A DNA stretch of 64,000 nt from DASYTH01 sp035762905. GTDB taxonomy: Bacteria; Actinomycetota; Actinomycetes; Mycobacteriales; Pseudonocardiaceae. Location of the stretch: contig NZ_DASUCC010000095.1 of NCBI RefSeq assembly GCF_035762905.1, forward strand, positions 176,710 to 240,709. The letters run 5' to 3'. Under the pieces are notes generated by a model, which made no database searches, had not been told where the DNA came from, and saw only the letters and a list, made by a program, of their open reading frames with translations. How positions within the stretch are numbered: position 1 is the stretch's first letter; the number at the start of each line of letters is the position of its first letter. A program made the translations under genes and the position numbers. Shown here in pieces: positions 42,343-51,041 of the stretch.

Positions 42343-43632
42343 TTACTCGATCTCTTCGCCGGGCTCCACCGGCGGGTTGTTCCGTGCGGCTTTCCGGGCC
42401 GCCTTGGCCTCCGCCCGCGCCGCTTTCTCCGCCGCCTTGTCGGCCTGTCGCTGCTCCTTGGCGGCCGCCCTGTCCTCCTGGTTGGTACCGGCCTGCGCCG
42501 GCGCCTCCGGATCGGGCGTTGCCGAGGTGGATTCCGGCGCCGACGGCCCGGTCGACTCGGTCGGACCCGCCGGGGGCGCCTCGCCGGTCCCGGCGGACCT
42601 GTCCGGCCGGTCCGACCCGGTGGTCGGGGTGCGCTCCGGCCGGGGCCGTTCGGCGACCGGGGCGGACACCGACGGCCGGTCCGGGACCGATGCGGGCGGG
42701 GGCGGCAGCACCGTGGTGACCGCGGCCGCGGTGGCCAGCGCGGTCCCGGCGACGACGGCCTTCATCGCCGACACGTAGCCAACCGAGGTCTGGACGACGG
42801 CACCGGCCAGCACCCCGCCGGAGGTGGCCAGCGAACCGGCGGCCGGGGTGAGGTAGGCGAGGGCGAACGGGGCGCCGAGCACCACCGGGCCGATGATCCC
42901 GCGCAGTTCGTCGTTGATCCGGGACAGCCGGTTGGCCAGCCGCCGGCAGTCCGCGCACCCGTTCAGGTGTGCGGTGATCCGCCGCCGTTTCGGGGCGGCG
43001 ATGCCGCGGCGCACCCAGCCGGCCAGTTGGGTGGCGACCGCCCGGCACTCGCGGCGGTCCACGCTCGGCAGGTACTGCTGCAGGTAGGCCTGGCGCAGCC
43101 CTTCCCTGGCGCGGTAGGCCAGGGCGGCGGCGCTGTTCGGGGTCAAGCCGAGCATCGGCGCCACCTCGGCCGGGCTGTCGCCCTCGATCTCGGTGTGCCA
43201 CAACACCGTGCGCCATCGCTCGGGCAGGCTGGCGAACGCGTTCGCGGCGACCTCGGCGTGCAACCGGTCGCTCGTCGGGTCGTTCCGCGGGCTCAGCCGC
43301 CGCTCGTCCGGCACCCCGCCGTAGAGCATGACGTCCACCCCGGCGCGGTTGGCGTTGATCGCCGCGTTGCGCATGGTGACCAGCAGGTACGGCCGGAACT
43401 CCTCGCTCGGCCCGCGGCCGTTGCGGACCACCCGCAGCACTCTGGTGAACGCCTCGGCGACCAGGTCCTCGCGCTCGGCGGCGGTCCCGGCCAGCGAGGT
43501 GGCCGCCCGGCGCGCCGCGCCGAGGTGACGTTCGTAGAGGAGTCCGTACGCCGCCGTGTCTCCCGAGCGGACGGCGGCGATGAGCGCCGCGTCGCTGGGT
43601 ACACCGGCCGTCTCTTCGAGGGCCTCGGTCAC
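42343..43632 (-). CDS. ECF sigma factor fused to zinc-finger anti-sigma-like and membrane tail
   Basis: 429 aa, more than twice a normal ECF sigma. Sigma region 2 (about 15-90: AYGLLYERHLGAARRAATS, EDLVAEAFTRVLRVV) and region 4 (LPERWRTVLWHTEIEGDSPA) are followed by a zinc-finger-like segment (RITAHLNGCADCRRLANRL), one or two membrane helices near 255-295, a Pro/Ser-rich stretch, and an Ala/Lys-rich tail (EKAARAEAKAARKAARN). Such C-terminal extensions are thought to regulate the sigma in cis at the membrane. Third of three GTGs (43632) has GAGAGG at best spacing; the first is 43638. Confidence 0.85.
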   Translation of the reverse strand: MTEALEETAGVPSDAALIAAVRSGDTAAYGLLYERHLGAARRAATSLAGTAAEREDLVAEAFTRVLRVVRNGRGPSEEFRPYLLVTMRNAAINANRAGVDVMLYGGVPDERRLSPRNDPTSDRLHAEVAANAFASLPERWRTVLWHTEIEGDSPAEVAPMLGLTPNSAAALAYRAREGLRQAYLQQYLPSVDRRECRAVATQLAGWVRRGIAAPKRRRITAHLNGCADCRRLANRLSRINDELRGIIGPVVLGAPFALAYLTPAAGSLATSGGVLAGAVVQTSVGYVSAMKAVVAGTALATAAAVTTVLPPPPASVPDRPSVSAPVAERPRPERTPTTGSDRPDRSAGTGEAPPAGPTESTGPSAPESTSATPDPEAPAQAGTNQEDRAAAKEQRQADKAAEKAARAEAKAARKAARNNPPVEPGEEIE

Positions 43633-43745
43633 CACCACACCTCTCGGGAGGGTTTGCCCGCCGTCGGTACGTTATCTGCATCGCAGGCAGGCGCCGGCGG
43701 TAACGCCGGGACCCAAAGGGTGACGCACGTCACAGTCAGCGGCGG

Positions 43746-44150
43746 TTAGCCAGCCAGGTGCTCGGTGACGGTAGGTAGTGGAATCTCGGCCCAGACGGTC
43801 GTCCGGTCATCGTGCCGGTTTTCGCCGCGAGCGCTGGTGATCCGGTCCAGAATGCCGGTCCGCGAGTCGACCTGAGTGTCCAGTGCCCGGTCCTGATGGT
43901 GGTCGACCTCGATGCGCAGCCGCGATTCGCCGGTGCCGATCAGGAACTGGAGCCGCAGGGTGATCGGCGGATCCCCGTACCGGAAGGAGTCGCTGGCCAG
44001 CATCACGGTCACCAGCACGACGTCGGCAACCACGGGCTCGCCCACGCCGGACAGGAACAGGCGCACATGCTGGCGCACCCTTCCCAGATCGAGCGCGCCC
44101 TCGATCAGCAGCGAGATGGCCTGGTCGCCACTGGGCCGGCCGTCACTCAA
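43746..44150 (-). CDS. Degenerate HATPase/anti-sigma-like protein
   Basis: 134 aa from the TTG at 44150, chosen because GGAGGT lies 5 nt upstream; the longer frame to 44246 has no site. Size, beta-alpha order and neighbours resemble RsbW-like ATPases (C-terminal DRTTVWAEIPLP matches TVWAEL of the paralogue at 41334), but the N-box Asn is replaced (MLASDSFRYGD) and no glycine box is seen, so ATP binding is probably lost. Perhaps a binding-only regulator in the sigma/STAS group. Function not established. Confidence 0.65.
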   Translation of the reverse strand: MSDGRPSGDQAISLLIEGALDLGRVRQHVRLFLSGVGEPVVADVVLVTVMLASDSFRYGDPPITLRLQFLIGTGESRLRIEVDHHQDRALDTQVDSRTGILDRITSARGENRHDDRTTVWAEIPLPTVTEHLAG

Positions 44151-44298
44151 CGTTACCTCCGCTCGCTGCTGAACGGCGCAGATCACACGACGGGTACCCC
44201 GCTCAACCGACGACCAAACCCCCTGGTGTGCGGCGACTATTGACAACCCGCCAGCCCGGCCGTTAGCTCGATCTTGGGGACGGGGCGTGCTGACCAGA

Positions 44299-45582
44299 CT
44301 ACGGAGGGTCGTTCCATGGGGCGGACCGGGTGTGGCCGCGCAGGCGAACCAGCGGCAGGATGGCGGCCACCTGAAGGGCCGTGGTCACCCAGAGCACGCC
44401 GGTCACCGGCAGCACGCAGCCGAGCGCCCCGCCAAGCAGCCCGCCGACCGGGAGCGTGGCCCACACCAGGAACCGGTTCGACGCGCTCACCGCACCGAGC
44501 ATCCCGGGCGGGCTGGCCAACTGGCCGGTGGTGAGCTGCGCCAGGTTGTACCGGGTGGCGCCGTAGCTGGACACGGCCATGCCGAGACAGACCAGGGTCA
44601 GGGCGCCCGGGCCGGCGGCCAGCGGCACCAGCGCGCCCAGCGCCTGGGTCCACACCAGCAGCCACCACAGGTTCGCCGGCGCGACCCGGCCCGGCCCCAG
44701 CGCGGCGAGCACCCCGCCGGCCCCGCTCGCCGCGGTCGCGATGCCGATCTCGGTCGGCCCGAACCCCAGCTCGAGCAGGAAGATCACCAGCACCGCGGCC
44801 CGTGCGGACAGGGCCACGTTCACCCCCGCGGTGCACAGCGCCAGTCCGCGCATGGTCGGCGTACCGACCGCGCACCGCAGGCCCCGGCCGGTGTCGGCCC
44901 AGACCGACCGCCACGGTCGCGCCTCCGGCGGCGGCTCCCGGTGCCGGATCCGGCCGAGCAGCACGGCGGACACCGCGTAGCCCAGCGCCACCCCGGCCGT
45001 GGTCGCGGCCGCCCCGACCAGTGCCGCGGCGCCGCCCGCCGCGACCGGCGCGCCCACCGAGGTCGCCGACGACACCCCCTGCAGACCGCCGTTGGCCGGT
45101 CCGAGCCGGTGCCGCCCGACCAGTTGCGTCAGGTAGGCCAGCGCGGCGACGTCGAAGAACACGCTCGCGCAGCCGATCAGCGCGACCAGCACGATCAGCG
45201 CGCCGACCCCGAGCAGGCCGGCCCACCAGAGCAGGAGCAGCACGGCGCCCAGCCCCATCCGGAGCAGGTCCATCGCGATCATCGTGCGGCGCTTGCGGAC
45301 CCGGTCCACGACCGCGCCGGCCGGCAGTCCGATGACGACGAACGCGATCGTCTGGGCGGCGAGCAGTACCCCGACCTCGAACGGCGTGGCGCCGAGCGCG
45401 GTGACCGCGAGCAGCGGCACGGCGGTGCGTCCCACCCCGGCGCCGAAGGATCCGGCCGCGGTGGCCCCCAGCAAGAAATTCCGGTCGACAACCGATCTCG
45501 TCGAAAGCGTTATTGCGAACTGGATATCGCCACCACCGGAACGCTTGGATTCGATGGTTCCCAAATCGCTGACGCGTTCCAT
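44299..45582 (-). CDS. MFS transporter
   Basis: 427 aa, about 12 helices, MFS-3/EntS-like. After a hydrophilic 38-residue N-terminus come NFLLGATAAGSFGAGVGRTA and the loop 2-3 motif GAVVDRVRKRRTMIAMD typical of drug/metabolite exporters. Start ATG 45582 has AGAGG 7 nt upstream; an ATG two codons earlier is too close. Divergent from the secreted micropeptide gene, so it might export or respond to that product, though this is only positional. Confidence 0.88.
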   Translation of the reverse strand: MERVSDLGTIESKRSGGGDIQFAITLSTRSVVDRNFLLGATAAGSFGAGVGRTAVPLLAVTALGATPFEVGVLLAAQTIAFVVIGLPAGAVVDRVRKRRTMIAMDLLRMGLGAVLLLLWWAGLLGVGALIVLVALIGCASVFFDVAALAYLTQLVGRHRLGPANGGLQGVSSATSVGAPVAAGGAAALVGAAATTAGVALGYAVSAVLLGRIRHREPPPEARPWRSVWADTGRGLRCAVGTPTMRGLALCTAGVNVALSARAAVLVIFLLELGFGPTEIGIATAASGAGGVLAALGPGRVAPANLWWLLVWTQALGALVPLAAGPGALTLVCLGMAVSSYGATRYNLAQLTTGQLASPPGMLGAVSASNRFLVWATLPVGGLLGGALGCVLPVTGVLWVTTALQVAAILPLVRLRGHTRSAPWNDPP

Positions 45583-45799
45583 TCGCATACCTCTGGTGAA
45601 GCTCAACGCGCCTGTTCGCGGCCGTGCGCATACCCTTGACCCAGCCGCTATCACCAGGTTATCGCGAGATTACCGCGCCGCGCTGACCAGGATAATTAGC
45701 CAAATAAGCGCTGCGATATAGCGGCAATGCGACCGGTTCATAGCGTCGTGACCGAGCACTCGAAAAGAGTTTGAGAGCCACAGAAATGGAGAGGTCACG

Positions 45800-45955
45800 A
45801 TGCGCGCAGTTCGGACGATCGCCGTTGGTATTGTCGCCGCTGTCACCATCATCGCCGGCCCCGCACTGGTCGCCGGCACCACCGCGAGCGCTGCCCCGGG
45901 TCAGGCCAGCAGCGGTGCCATCACCTCGGGTATGGCCGACTTTCCGTGGGTGTGA
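45800..45955 (+). CDS. 51-aa secreted micropeptide
   Basis: A small complete gene: GGAGAGG 5 nt before ATG 45800, stop TGA 45953-45955. The product starts MRAVRTIAVGIVAAVTIIAG, a signal peptide with Arg at positions 2 and 5, a hydrophobic core and an ASA-AP signal peptidase site at residues 31/32. The mature peptide would be 20 residues ending GMADFPWV. It lies tail-to-tail with a SARP/NB-ARC/TPR regulator and head-to-head with an MFS gene in a locally AT-richer stretch. No known family recognised; a signal peptide-derived pheromone or modified-peptide precursor are both possible. Confidence 0.65.
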   Translation: MRAVRTIAVGIVAAVTIIAGPALVAGTTASAAPGQASSGAITSGMADFPWV

Positions 45956-45962
45956 CCGGGTT

Positions 45963-46003
45963 CCGGCCGCTCTCGCCAGCCCGCCAAGGGCGCGAGCGGT
46001 CGG
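45963..46003. terminator. Bidirectional hairpin between micropeptide and SARP genes
   Basis: Arms 45963-45977 and 45989-46003 are 15 nt each, with 13 Watson-Crick pairs, one wobble and one mismatch around an 11-nt loop. It starts 7 bp after the micropeptide stop and ends against the SARP stop codon, so it can terminate both convergent transcripts. Confidence 0.6.
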
Positions 46004-48985
46004 TCATCTGGCCAGCTTCGAGTCGGTGAGCGTGGCGAGCAGCCGGCGCGCCTCGCTCTCCAACTCCGCCGCCCGGCGCTGACCGAACAGCGAAGCGGCG
46101 TGCTCCGCCAGCTCGATCGCCCCGGCCTGGTCGCCCTGGTCGGCCAGCAACGGAGCCAGATCCAGCCGTACCCGGGCCGCCCCGACGTGGTCCATGATCC
46201 GCTCCCGCACGCCGATCGCCGCCAGCATCAGCTGCCGTGCCTCGGCCCGGCGACCGAGCCGGACCCGCACCAGGCCCAACGTGTGCAGCACCATCCCCTC
46301 GCCCATCAGATCGTCCAGGTCGCGGACCAGATCCAACACCGTCCCGAGGACGAGATCGGCCTCCTCGAACCGCCGCTGCCGCATCAGGTTGTCCCCGAGT
46401 CGGAACAGCACCTGGGCCTCGACCCGGCGACTGCCGGCGTCCCGGCACATCGCCAGCGCCTCGCCGAACTGGTCGGTGGCGCGCTGGTAGTCACCGCGCT
46501 CCGAGGAGATCTGACCGAGCCTGCTGAGCACGTAGGCCTGGCCGACGGTGTCGCCGAGCTCGCCGAACCCGTCGAATGCGGCGGTGTAGTTGGTGGCCGC
46601 GCTGTCGATGTCGCCCTGCAGCTTGTAGCCGACGGCCATGTTCCGCCGTACGGTCGCCAGGCCGAGAACGTCGCCCAGTTCCTCGAACTGCCGCAGGGCC
46701 GGCTCCAGCATGGCCAGTGCCTCGGCCGGCCGGCGGCGGAAGAGGTACAGCGAGCTCAGCGAGCAGAGCACCGCCGCCTCGCCGCGCTTGTTTCCGGCCA
46801 ACCGGACCGCCTCAAGGGCGCGCTCGTGCGTCAGTTCCCACTCGTTGCCGTAGCCGCCCACCTCGAACAGGGTCACCAGGCAAATTGCCAGGTCCCAGGC
46901 CAGCTCGGCGAGACCCTCGTCGGCGGCCTGCTTGACCGCCGCAACCAGGTTCACGCACTCCGCCTCCAGCCAGCGCATCGAGGCACCCGCCGACACGCCG
47001 GCATCGCCAGGCGGGTACCACCGCCGCGCGGAGCCGCTCAGCACCGTGTGCTCCGTGCCGTACAGCTCGGCCCGGGCCCGCTCGGCGTTCGCCAGCCAGC
47101 CGCCGAGCACCCGCTCGACGGCCTCGGCGCGGACCGCCGTGCTCTCCCGTTCGGCCAGCTCCTCGCGGGCGAACAGCCGGATGATCGCGTGCAGCCCGTA
47201 ACGTGGCTCGCCGTCCAGGTCCGGGCCGATCACGTCGAGCAGCTGCATGTCCACCAGCCGCTCCAACTGGGCGGCGACCACGGCCGGCTCGTCGTCCAGC
47301 AGCGCCGCGGCCGCCCAGGTCGGGAAGCTGCCCTCGGTCAGCGCGCCGAGCATCCGGAACAACAAGGCGTCGCGCGGCTCCAGGCCCTCGTAGGTCAACC
47401 GCAGGCTGGCCCGCACCATCAGATCACCGTGGGTCAGCTCGTCCAGCCGGCGCCGCTCGTCGGCCAACCGACCGACCATCGAGGCCAGCGACCAGTGCGG
47501 CCGGGCGGCCAGCCGGGCGGCCACGATCCGCAGCGCCAGCGGCAGCCCGCCGACCATCCGCACCAGCGCCATCGCCGCGGTGGACTCGTTGCCGACCCGC
47601 TGCGCGCCGACCACGTTGCCCAACAGCTCCATCGCCTTGTCCGCAGCCAGCAGGCCGACGTCGAGCAGCCGCGCGCCGGGGATCTCGGTCAGCCGCATCC
47701 GGCTGGTCACGATCACCGCGCAGCTCCCGCTGCCGGGCAGCAGCGGCATCACCTCGCGCACCGCGGCCACATCGTCGAGCACCACCAGCATCTGCCGTCC
47801 GGCCATCAGGCTGCGGTACATCTCGGCCCGCTCGTCCAGCCCGTCCGGGATTGCCGAACCGAGGATGCCGAGGGCGCGCAGGAACCGGCCAAGCGCGTCG
47901 GCCGCGGACACCGGCTCGTGGTGCGCGCCGGCCAGGTTGCAGTACAGCTGGCCGTCGAGGAACCGGCGCTGCGCCAACCGATGCGCCACGTGCACGGCCA
48001 GCGCGCTCTTGCCGATGCCGGCCTTGCCGGTGATCAGCACGACCCGCATCGCCGGCGACCGGTCGGCCGGGTCCGCCCCGTCCAGCAACGCCGCCTCGGC
48101 CGCGGCGACCAGCTCCTCGCGGCCGGTGAAGTCCACGATGTCGGCCGGCAGCTGATGCGGACCGGCCGGGGAACGCACCTGGAGGTGCGCCGGGGAATCC
48201 TGCGCCTCCACCTGCAAGCTGTGGTCCTCGGCCAGGATCAGCGCCTCCAGGTTGCGCAGCTCCTCCCCCGGCTCCAACCCCAGCTCGTCCACCATGATCC
48301 GCCAGCCGGCCCGGTACACCTCCAGCGCCTCGGCCGGCCGGCCGGACCGGTACAGCGCCAGCATCAGCTGGCCGCGCAGCCGCTCCCGCAGCGGCTGCTC
48401 GCTGACCAGACTGCCCAGCTCGCCGATCAGCAGGTGATGCCGGCCCAGCCGCAGCTCGAGATCGATGCACGTCTCCAGCGCGGTGAGCTTGGCCTCCTCC
48501 AACCGCACCGCCGCGCTGCCCAGCACCGACCCGGTCGCGCCGCCCAGCGCCGGGCCCCGCCACAGCGCCACCGCCTTACGCAGCAACACCACCGCGTCCT
48601 CGACCAGACCCTCCCGCTCGGCCGCGGCCGCCTCGGCCAGCAGCCGGGAGAACAGCTGACTGTCCAGCTGACCGTCGGCCACCCGTAACAGGTAGCCCGG
48701 TGCGCGGGTCTCGATCGGCTGGTCCACCCCGAGCCCGGCGAACGTCTGACGCAGCGCCGACACGCAGATCTGCACCTGGGTACGGGCGGTGGCCGGCGGC
48801 TTCTCGTCCCACACCACGTCGATCAACCGGTCGATGCTGACCACCCGGTTCGGCTCAAGCAGCAGCGCACCCAGGATCACCGGCTGCCGGCCAGGCGGGA
48901 TCCGCACCGGTGCCTCGGCGCTGGTCACCTCGATCGGACCGAGGATCTTGAACTGCACGCCGTCGGTGGACCTCGCCACGTCCAT
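46004..48985 (-). CDS. SARP/AfsR-type regulator with BTAD, NB-ARC and TPR domains
   Basis: 993 aa. Order: winged-helix DNA-binding domain (about 10-100, VVSIDRLIDVVWDEKPPATA), BTAD (about 105-255, LYRSGRPAEALEVYRAGW), NB-ARC ATPase (about 280-560: Walker A ITGKAGIGKSALAV, Walker B QMLVVLDDVA), winged region, then TPR repeats to the end (GDYQRATDQFGEALAMC, RRFEEADLVLGTVLDLV). AfsR relatives activate secondary metabolism genes; TPRs bind a ligand or partner. GGAGG lies 7 nt before the ATG. Neighbour to the micropeptide gene. Confidence 0.93.
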   Translation of the reverse strand: MDVARSTDGVQFKILGPIEVTSAEAPVRIPPGRQPVILGALLLEPNRVVSIDRLIDVVWDEKPPATARTQVQICVSALRQTFAGLGVDQPIETRAPGYLLRVADGQLDSQLFSRLLAEAAAAEREGLVEDAVVLLRKAVALWRGPALGGATGSVLGSAAVRLEEAKLTALETCIDLELRLGRHHLLIGELGSLVSEQPLRERLRGQLMLALYRSGRPAEALEVYRAGWRIMVDELGLEPGEELRNLEALILAEDHSLQVEAQDSPAHLQVRSPAGPHQLPADIVDFTGREELVAAAEAALLDGADPADRSPAMRVVLITGKAGIGKSALAVHVAHRLAQRRFLDGQLYCNLAGAHHEPVSAADALGRFLRALGILGSAIPDGLDERAEMYRSLMAGRQMLVVLDDVAAVREVMPLLPGSGSCAVIVTSRMRLTEIPGARLLDVGLLAADKAMELLGNVVGAQRVGNESTAAMALVRMVGGLPLALRIVAARLAARPHWSLASMVGRLADERRRLDELTHGDLMVRASLRLTYEGLEPRDALLFRMLGALTEGSFPTWAAAALLDDEPAVVAAQLERLVDMQLLDVIGPDLDGEPRYGLHAIIRLFAREELAERESTAVRAEAVERVLGGWLANAERARAELYGTEHTVLSGSARRWYPPGDAGVSAGASMRWLEAECVNLVAAVKQAADEGLAELAWDLAICLVTLFEVGGYGNEWELTHERALEAVRLAGNKRGEAAVLCSLSSLYLFRRRPAEALAMLEPALRQFEELGDVLGLATVRRNMAVGYKLQGDIDSAATNYTAAFDGFGELGDTVGQAYVLSRLGQISSERGDYQRATDQFGEALAMCRDAGSRRVEAQVLFRLGDNLMRQRRFEEADLVLGTVLDLVRDLDDLMGEGMVLHTLGLVRVRLGRRAEARQLMLAAIGVRERIMDHVGAARVRLDLAPLLADQGDQAGAIELAEHAASLFGQRRAAELESEARRLLATLTDSKLAR

Positions 48986-49158
48986 CTTCAGACCTCCGCC
49001 AACCCGGCCCCACGCAGGATTATCTCCGCGCGGGCCGCGAGCGTTCCTTCGCCTGGCCTAAAACTGACCGGCAGATGGCGCCCCCGGCACGATAACGCCG
49101 CCATAGCGGCGCCGGTCACCATGGGATACATCCCGGCTACGAACTGGATGGTTCGCCC

Positions 49159-49572
49159 ATGACGACACACGAAACGCCCACCCTGTGGCGGCCGGAGAAC
49201 GTACTGGCCGCGACCGCGGCGGACAGCGTCCGGCTCAGCTACTACTACCTCGACGGCGGCGACGTCGATGGCTATTGCTCGCTGTTCGCCAACGAGGCCG
49301 TGTTGCGCGCGCCCGGCACCGAGCCGGTCGCCGGCCGCCGCGAGTTGGAGCGGATCGAGACCACCCGGCGCACCACCAGGTTTGTTCGGCACGCGGTCCG
49401 CGACGTATTCGGCTCCGGCCGCCGGGTGGCCGCCGTGGGCCGGCTGCGCACCCTGCTCGGCCCGGAACCCGACGTCGACTTCGTCGACGTGTTCACCGTC
49501 GCCGACGACGGCCTGCTCGCCGACCGCACCACGTTTCTTTTCACCCCAGCGCAGTCGCACGATCACCCCTAG
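49159..49572 (+). CDS. SnoaL-like/NTF2-like protein
   Basis: 137 aa single-domain cone-shaped fold: an N-terminal helix region ATAADSVRLSYYYLDGGDV, the conserved YCSLFANEAVLRAPGTEPVAGR, and a C-terminal VDFVDVFTVADDGLLADRT. Family members are enzymes (cyclases, isomerases, hydratases) or binding proteins; no catalytic residues can be assigned here. Divergent from the SARP regulator, so it may be its direct target. Confidence 0.8.
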   Translation: MTTHETPTLWRPENVLAATAADSVRLSYYYLDGGDVDGYCSLFANEAVLRAPGTEPVAGRRELERIETTRRTTRFVRHAVRDVFGSGRRVAAVGRLRTLLGPEPDVDFVDVFTVADDGLLADRTTFLFTPAQSHDHP

Positions 49573-49591
49573 CAACCTACGACGCTAGGGG
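49566..49591. terminator. Terminator between NTF2-like gene and rhaB
   Basis: CCCCTAGC (49566-49573) and GCTAGGGG (49584-49591) form a perfect 8-bp stem with a 10-nt loop. The stop codon of the NTF2-like gene is inside the left arm, and rhaB ends about 60 bp further, so it can serve both convergent transcripts. Confidence 0.65.
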
Positions 49592-49652
49592 CGCGTACAC
49601 CAGGCACCACCGTCACCAATTGCCGTCCGGCCACCATTTGTCCCGCCCTCGG

Positions 49653-51041
49653 TTAACGGAGCTCAATTCCGATCCGCGCCGCCGCCGAGCGCCAATCCCC
49701 CGTCGCCGCCCGCGGCTGATAACCCGCGGACGCCGGCGTCACCATCGCCTCCCGGCCGGCCACCCGGGCCTGCACCAGAATGTTGCCGATCGCGGTGGCC
49801 TCCACCGGCCCGGCGTGCACCGGCAGCCCGCACGCGTCGGCGGTGAGTTGGCAGAGCAGAGCATTGCGGGCGCCCCCGCCGACCAGGTGGACGCGTTCCA
49901 CCGGGTGGCCGGCGAGCCGGGCGGCGGTGTGCACCGCGTCGGCATGGGCGGCGGCGAGCGAGTCCAGGACGGTGCGCACCACGGCGGCGGGCGTACCGGG
50001 AACGGGCTGGCCGGTCTCCCGGCAGCGGGTGGCGATCCGCGCGGGGATGTCGCCGGGCGCGAGGAAGATCTCGTCGTTGGGGTCGATCACGCTGCGCAGG
50101 GCGGGTTCCGCGGCGGCGGCGGCGAGCAGGTCGGGCAGCGCCGCGTCCCAGGTTCGCAGCGACTCGCTGAGCAGCCACAGGCCCATGGTGTTGCGCAGGA
50201 ACCGGGTCGATCCGTCCACTGCGGACTCGTTGGTGAAGTTGGCCGCCCGGGCGGCCGGGGTCAGGACCGGGGCGGGCAGCCGCAGGCCGACCAGCGACCA
50301 GGTGCCGCACGAGATGTAGGCGAACTTCTCGTCGGGGGCCGGCACCGCCATGACCGCCGACGCGGTGTCGTGCGAGCCGACCGCCACCACCGCGGTGCCG
50401 GAACCGGTGTGGCCGACCAGCGCACCGGGCCGGCGCAGCGCGGGCAGCAGCGAAGGCGGGATTCCGGTGCGGGACAGCAGGTCCGCCGACCAGTTCCGGG
50501 TGGTGGCGTCGAGCAGGCCGGTGGTCGAGGCGTTGGTCAGCTCGGCACCGGTGGCGCCGGTGAGCCAGTAGCCGACCAGGTCCGGCAGCAGCAGCATGGT
50601 GTGCCCGGCCAGGCGCTGCGGCGGCTCGGACATCAGCTGGTAGATCGTGTTGAACGGCAGGTACTGCAGGCCGTTGATCCGGTACAGGGTCTCGTCGTCG
50701 ACCAGCGTCCGGAGCCGCTCGGCCATGCCCGCGGTGCGCGGGTCGCGGTAACAGCGCACCTCGCCGTCCAGCCGGCCGTCGCCGTCGATCAGCCCGTAGT
50801 CCACCGCCCACGAGTCGATCCCGATCGAGACCGGTTGCGGGGCGAGGGAAAGCCCGTGCCGGACCTCGCGCATCAGCGCCTCGACGTCCCAGCGCAGCCC
50901 GCCGCCCGGCATCGGCACCGGGCCGTTGGCGAACCGGTGCAGCTCGGTCAGGGCGACGGTGCCGCCGGCCGTGCCGTCGACTTCGCCCAGCATCACCCGC
51001 CCGCTGGTCGCGCCGAGATCGACGGCGACGAACCCGGTCAT
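49653..51041 (-). CDS. rhaB: Rhamnulokinase
   Basis: 462 aa FGGY-family sugar kinase phosphorylating L-rhamnulose to L-rhamnulose 1-phosphate. Seen: the N-terminal phosphate loop VDLGATSGRVMLG, GIDSWAVDYGLID, SHDTASAVMAVP, and the ATP-binding HLVGGGARNALLCQL. The ATG overlaps the end of rhaDE (ATGA). Last gene of the rhamnose operon, followed by a terminator hairpin shared with the convergent gene. Confidence 0.95.
   Translation of the reverse strand: MTGFVAVDLGATSGRVMLGEVDGTAGGTVALTELHRFANGPVPMPGGGLRWDVEALMREVRHGLSLAPQPVSIGIDSWAVDYGLIDGDGRLDGEVRCYRDPRTAGMAERLRTLVDDETLYRINGLQYLPFNTIYQLMSEPPQRLAGHTMLLLPDLVGYWLTGATGAELTNASTTGLLDATTRNWSADLLSRTGIPPSLLPALRRPGALVGHTGSGTAVVAVGSHDTASAVMAVPAPDEKFAYISCGTWSLVGLRLPAPVLTPAARAANFTNESAVDGSTRFLRNTMGLWLLSESLRTWDAALPDLLAAAAAEPALRSVIDPNDEIFLAPGDIPARIATRCRETGQPVPGTPAAVVRTVLDSLAAAHADAVHTAARLAGHPVERVHLVGGGARNALLCQLTADACGLPVHAGPVEATAIGNILVQARVAGREAMVTPASAGYQPRAATGDWRSAAARIGIELR

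Noticed and set aside
41888..43681. 597-codon frame ending in the STAS domain
   Set aside because: The upstream part is antisense-like, Arg/Gly-rich and in a different frame from the ECF sigma gene it covers; only the last 126 codons are real.
44151..44246. Upstream part of the degenerate HATPase frame
   Set aside because: A GGAGGT immediately before the TTG at 44150 and the lack of a site further upstream favour the shorter protein.
36031..49572. Biosynthetic gene cluster, suggested by LAL and SARP regulators, MFS transporter and FAD oxidoreductase
   Set aside because: No polyketide, non-ribosomal peptide, terpene or lanthipeptide enzyme is present; the regulators are adjacent to ordinary genes.
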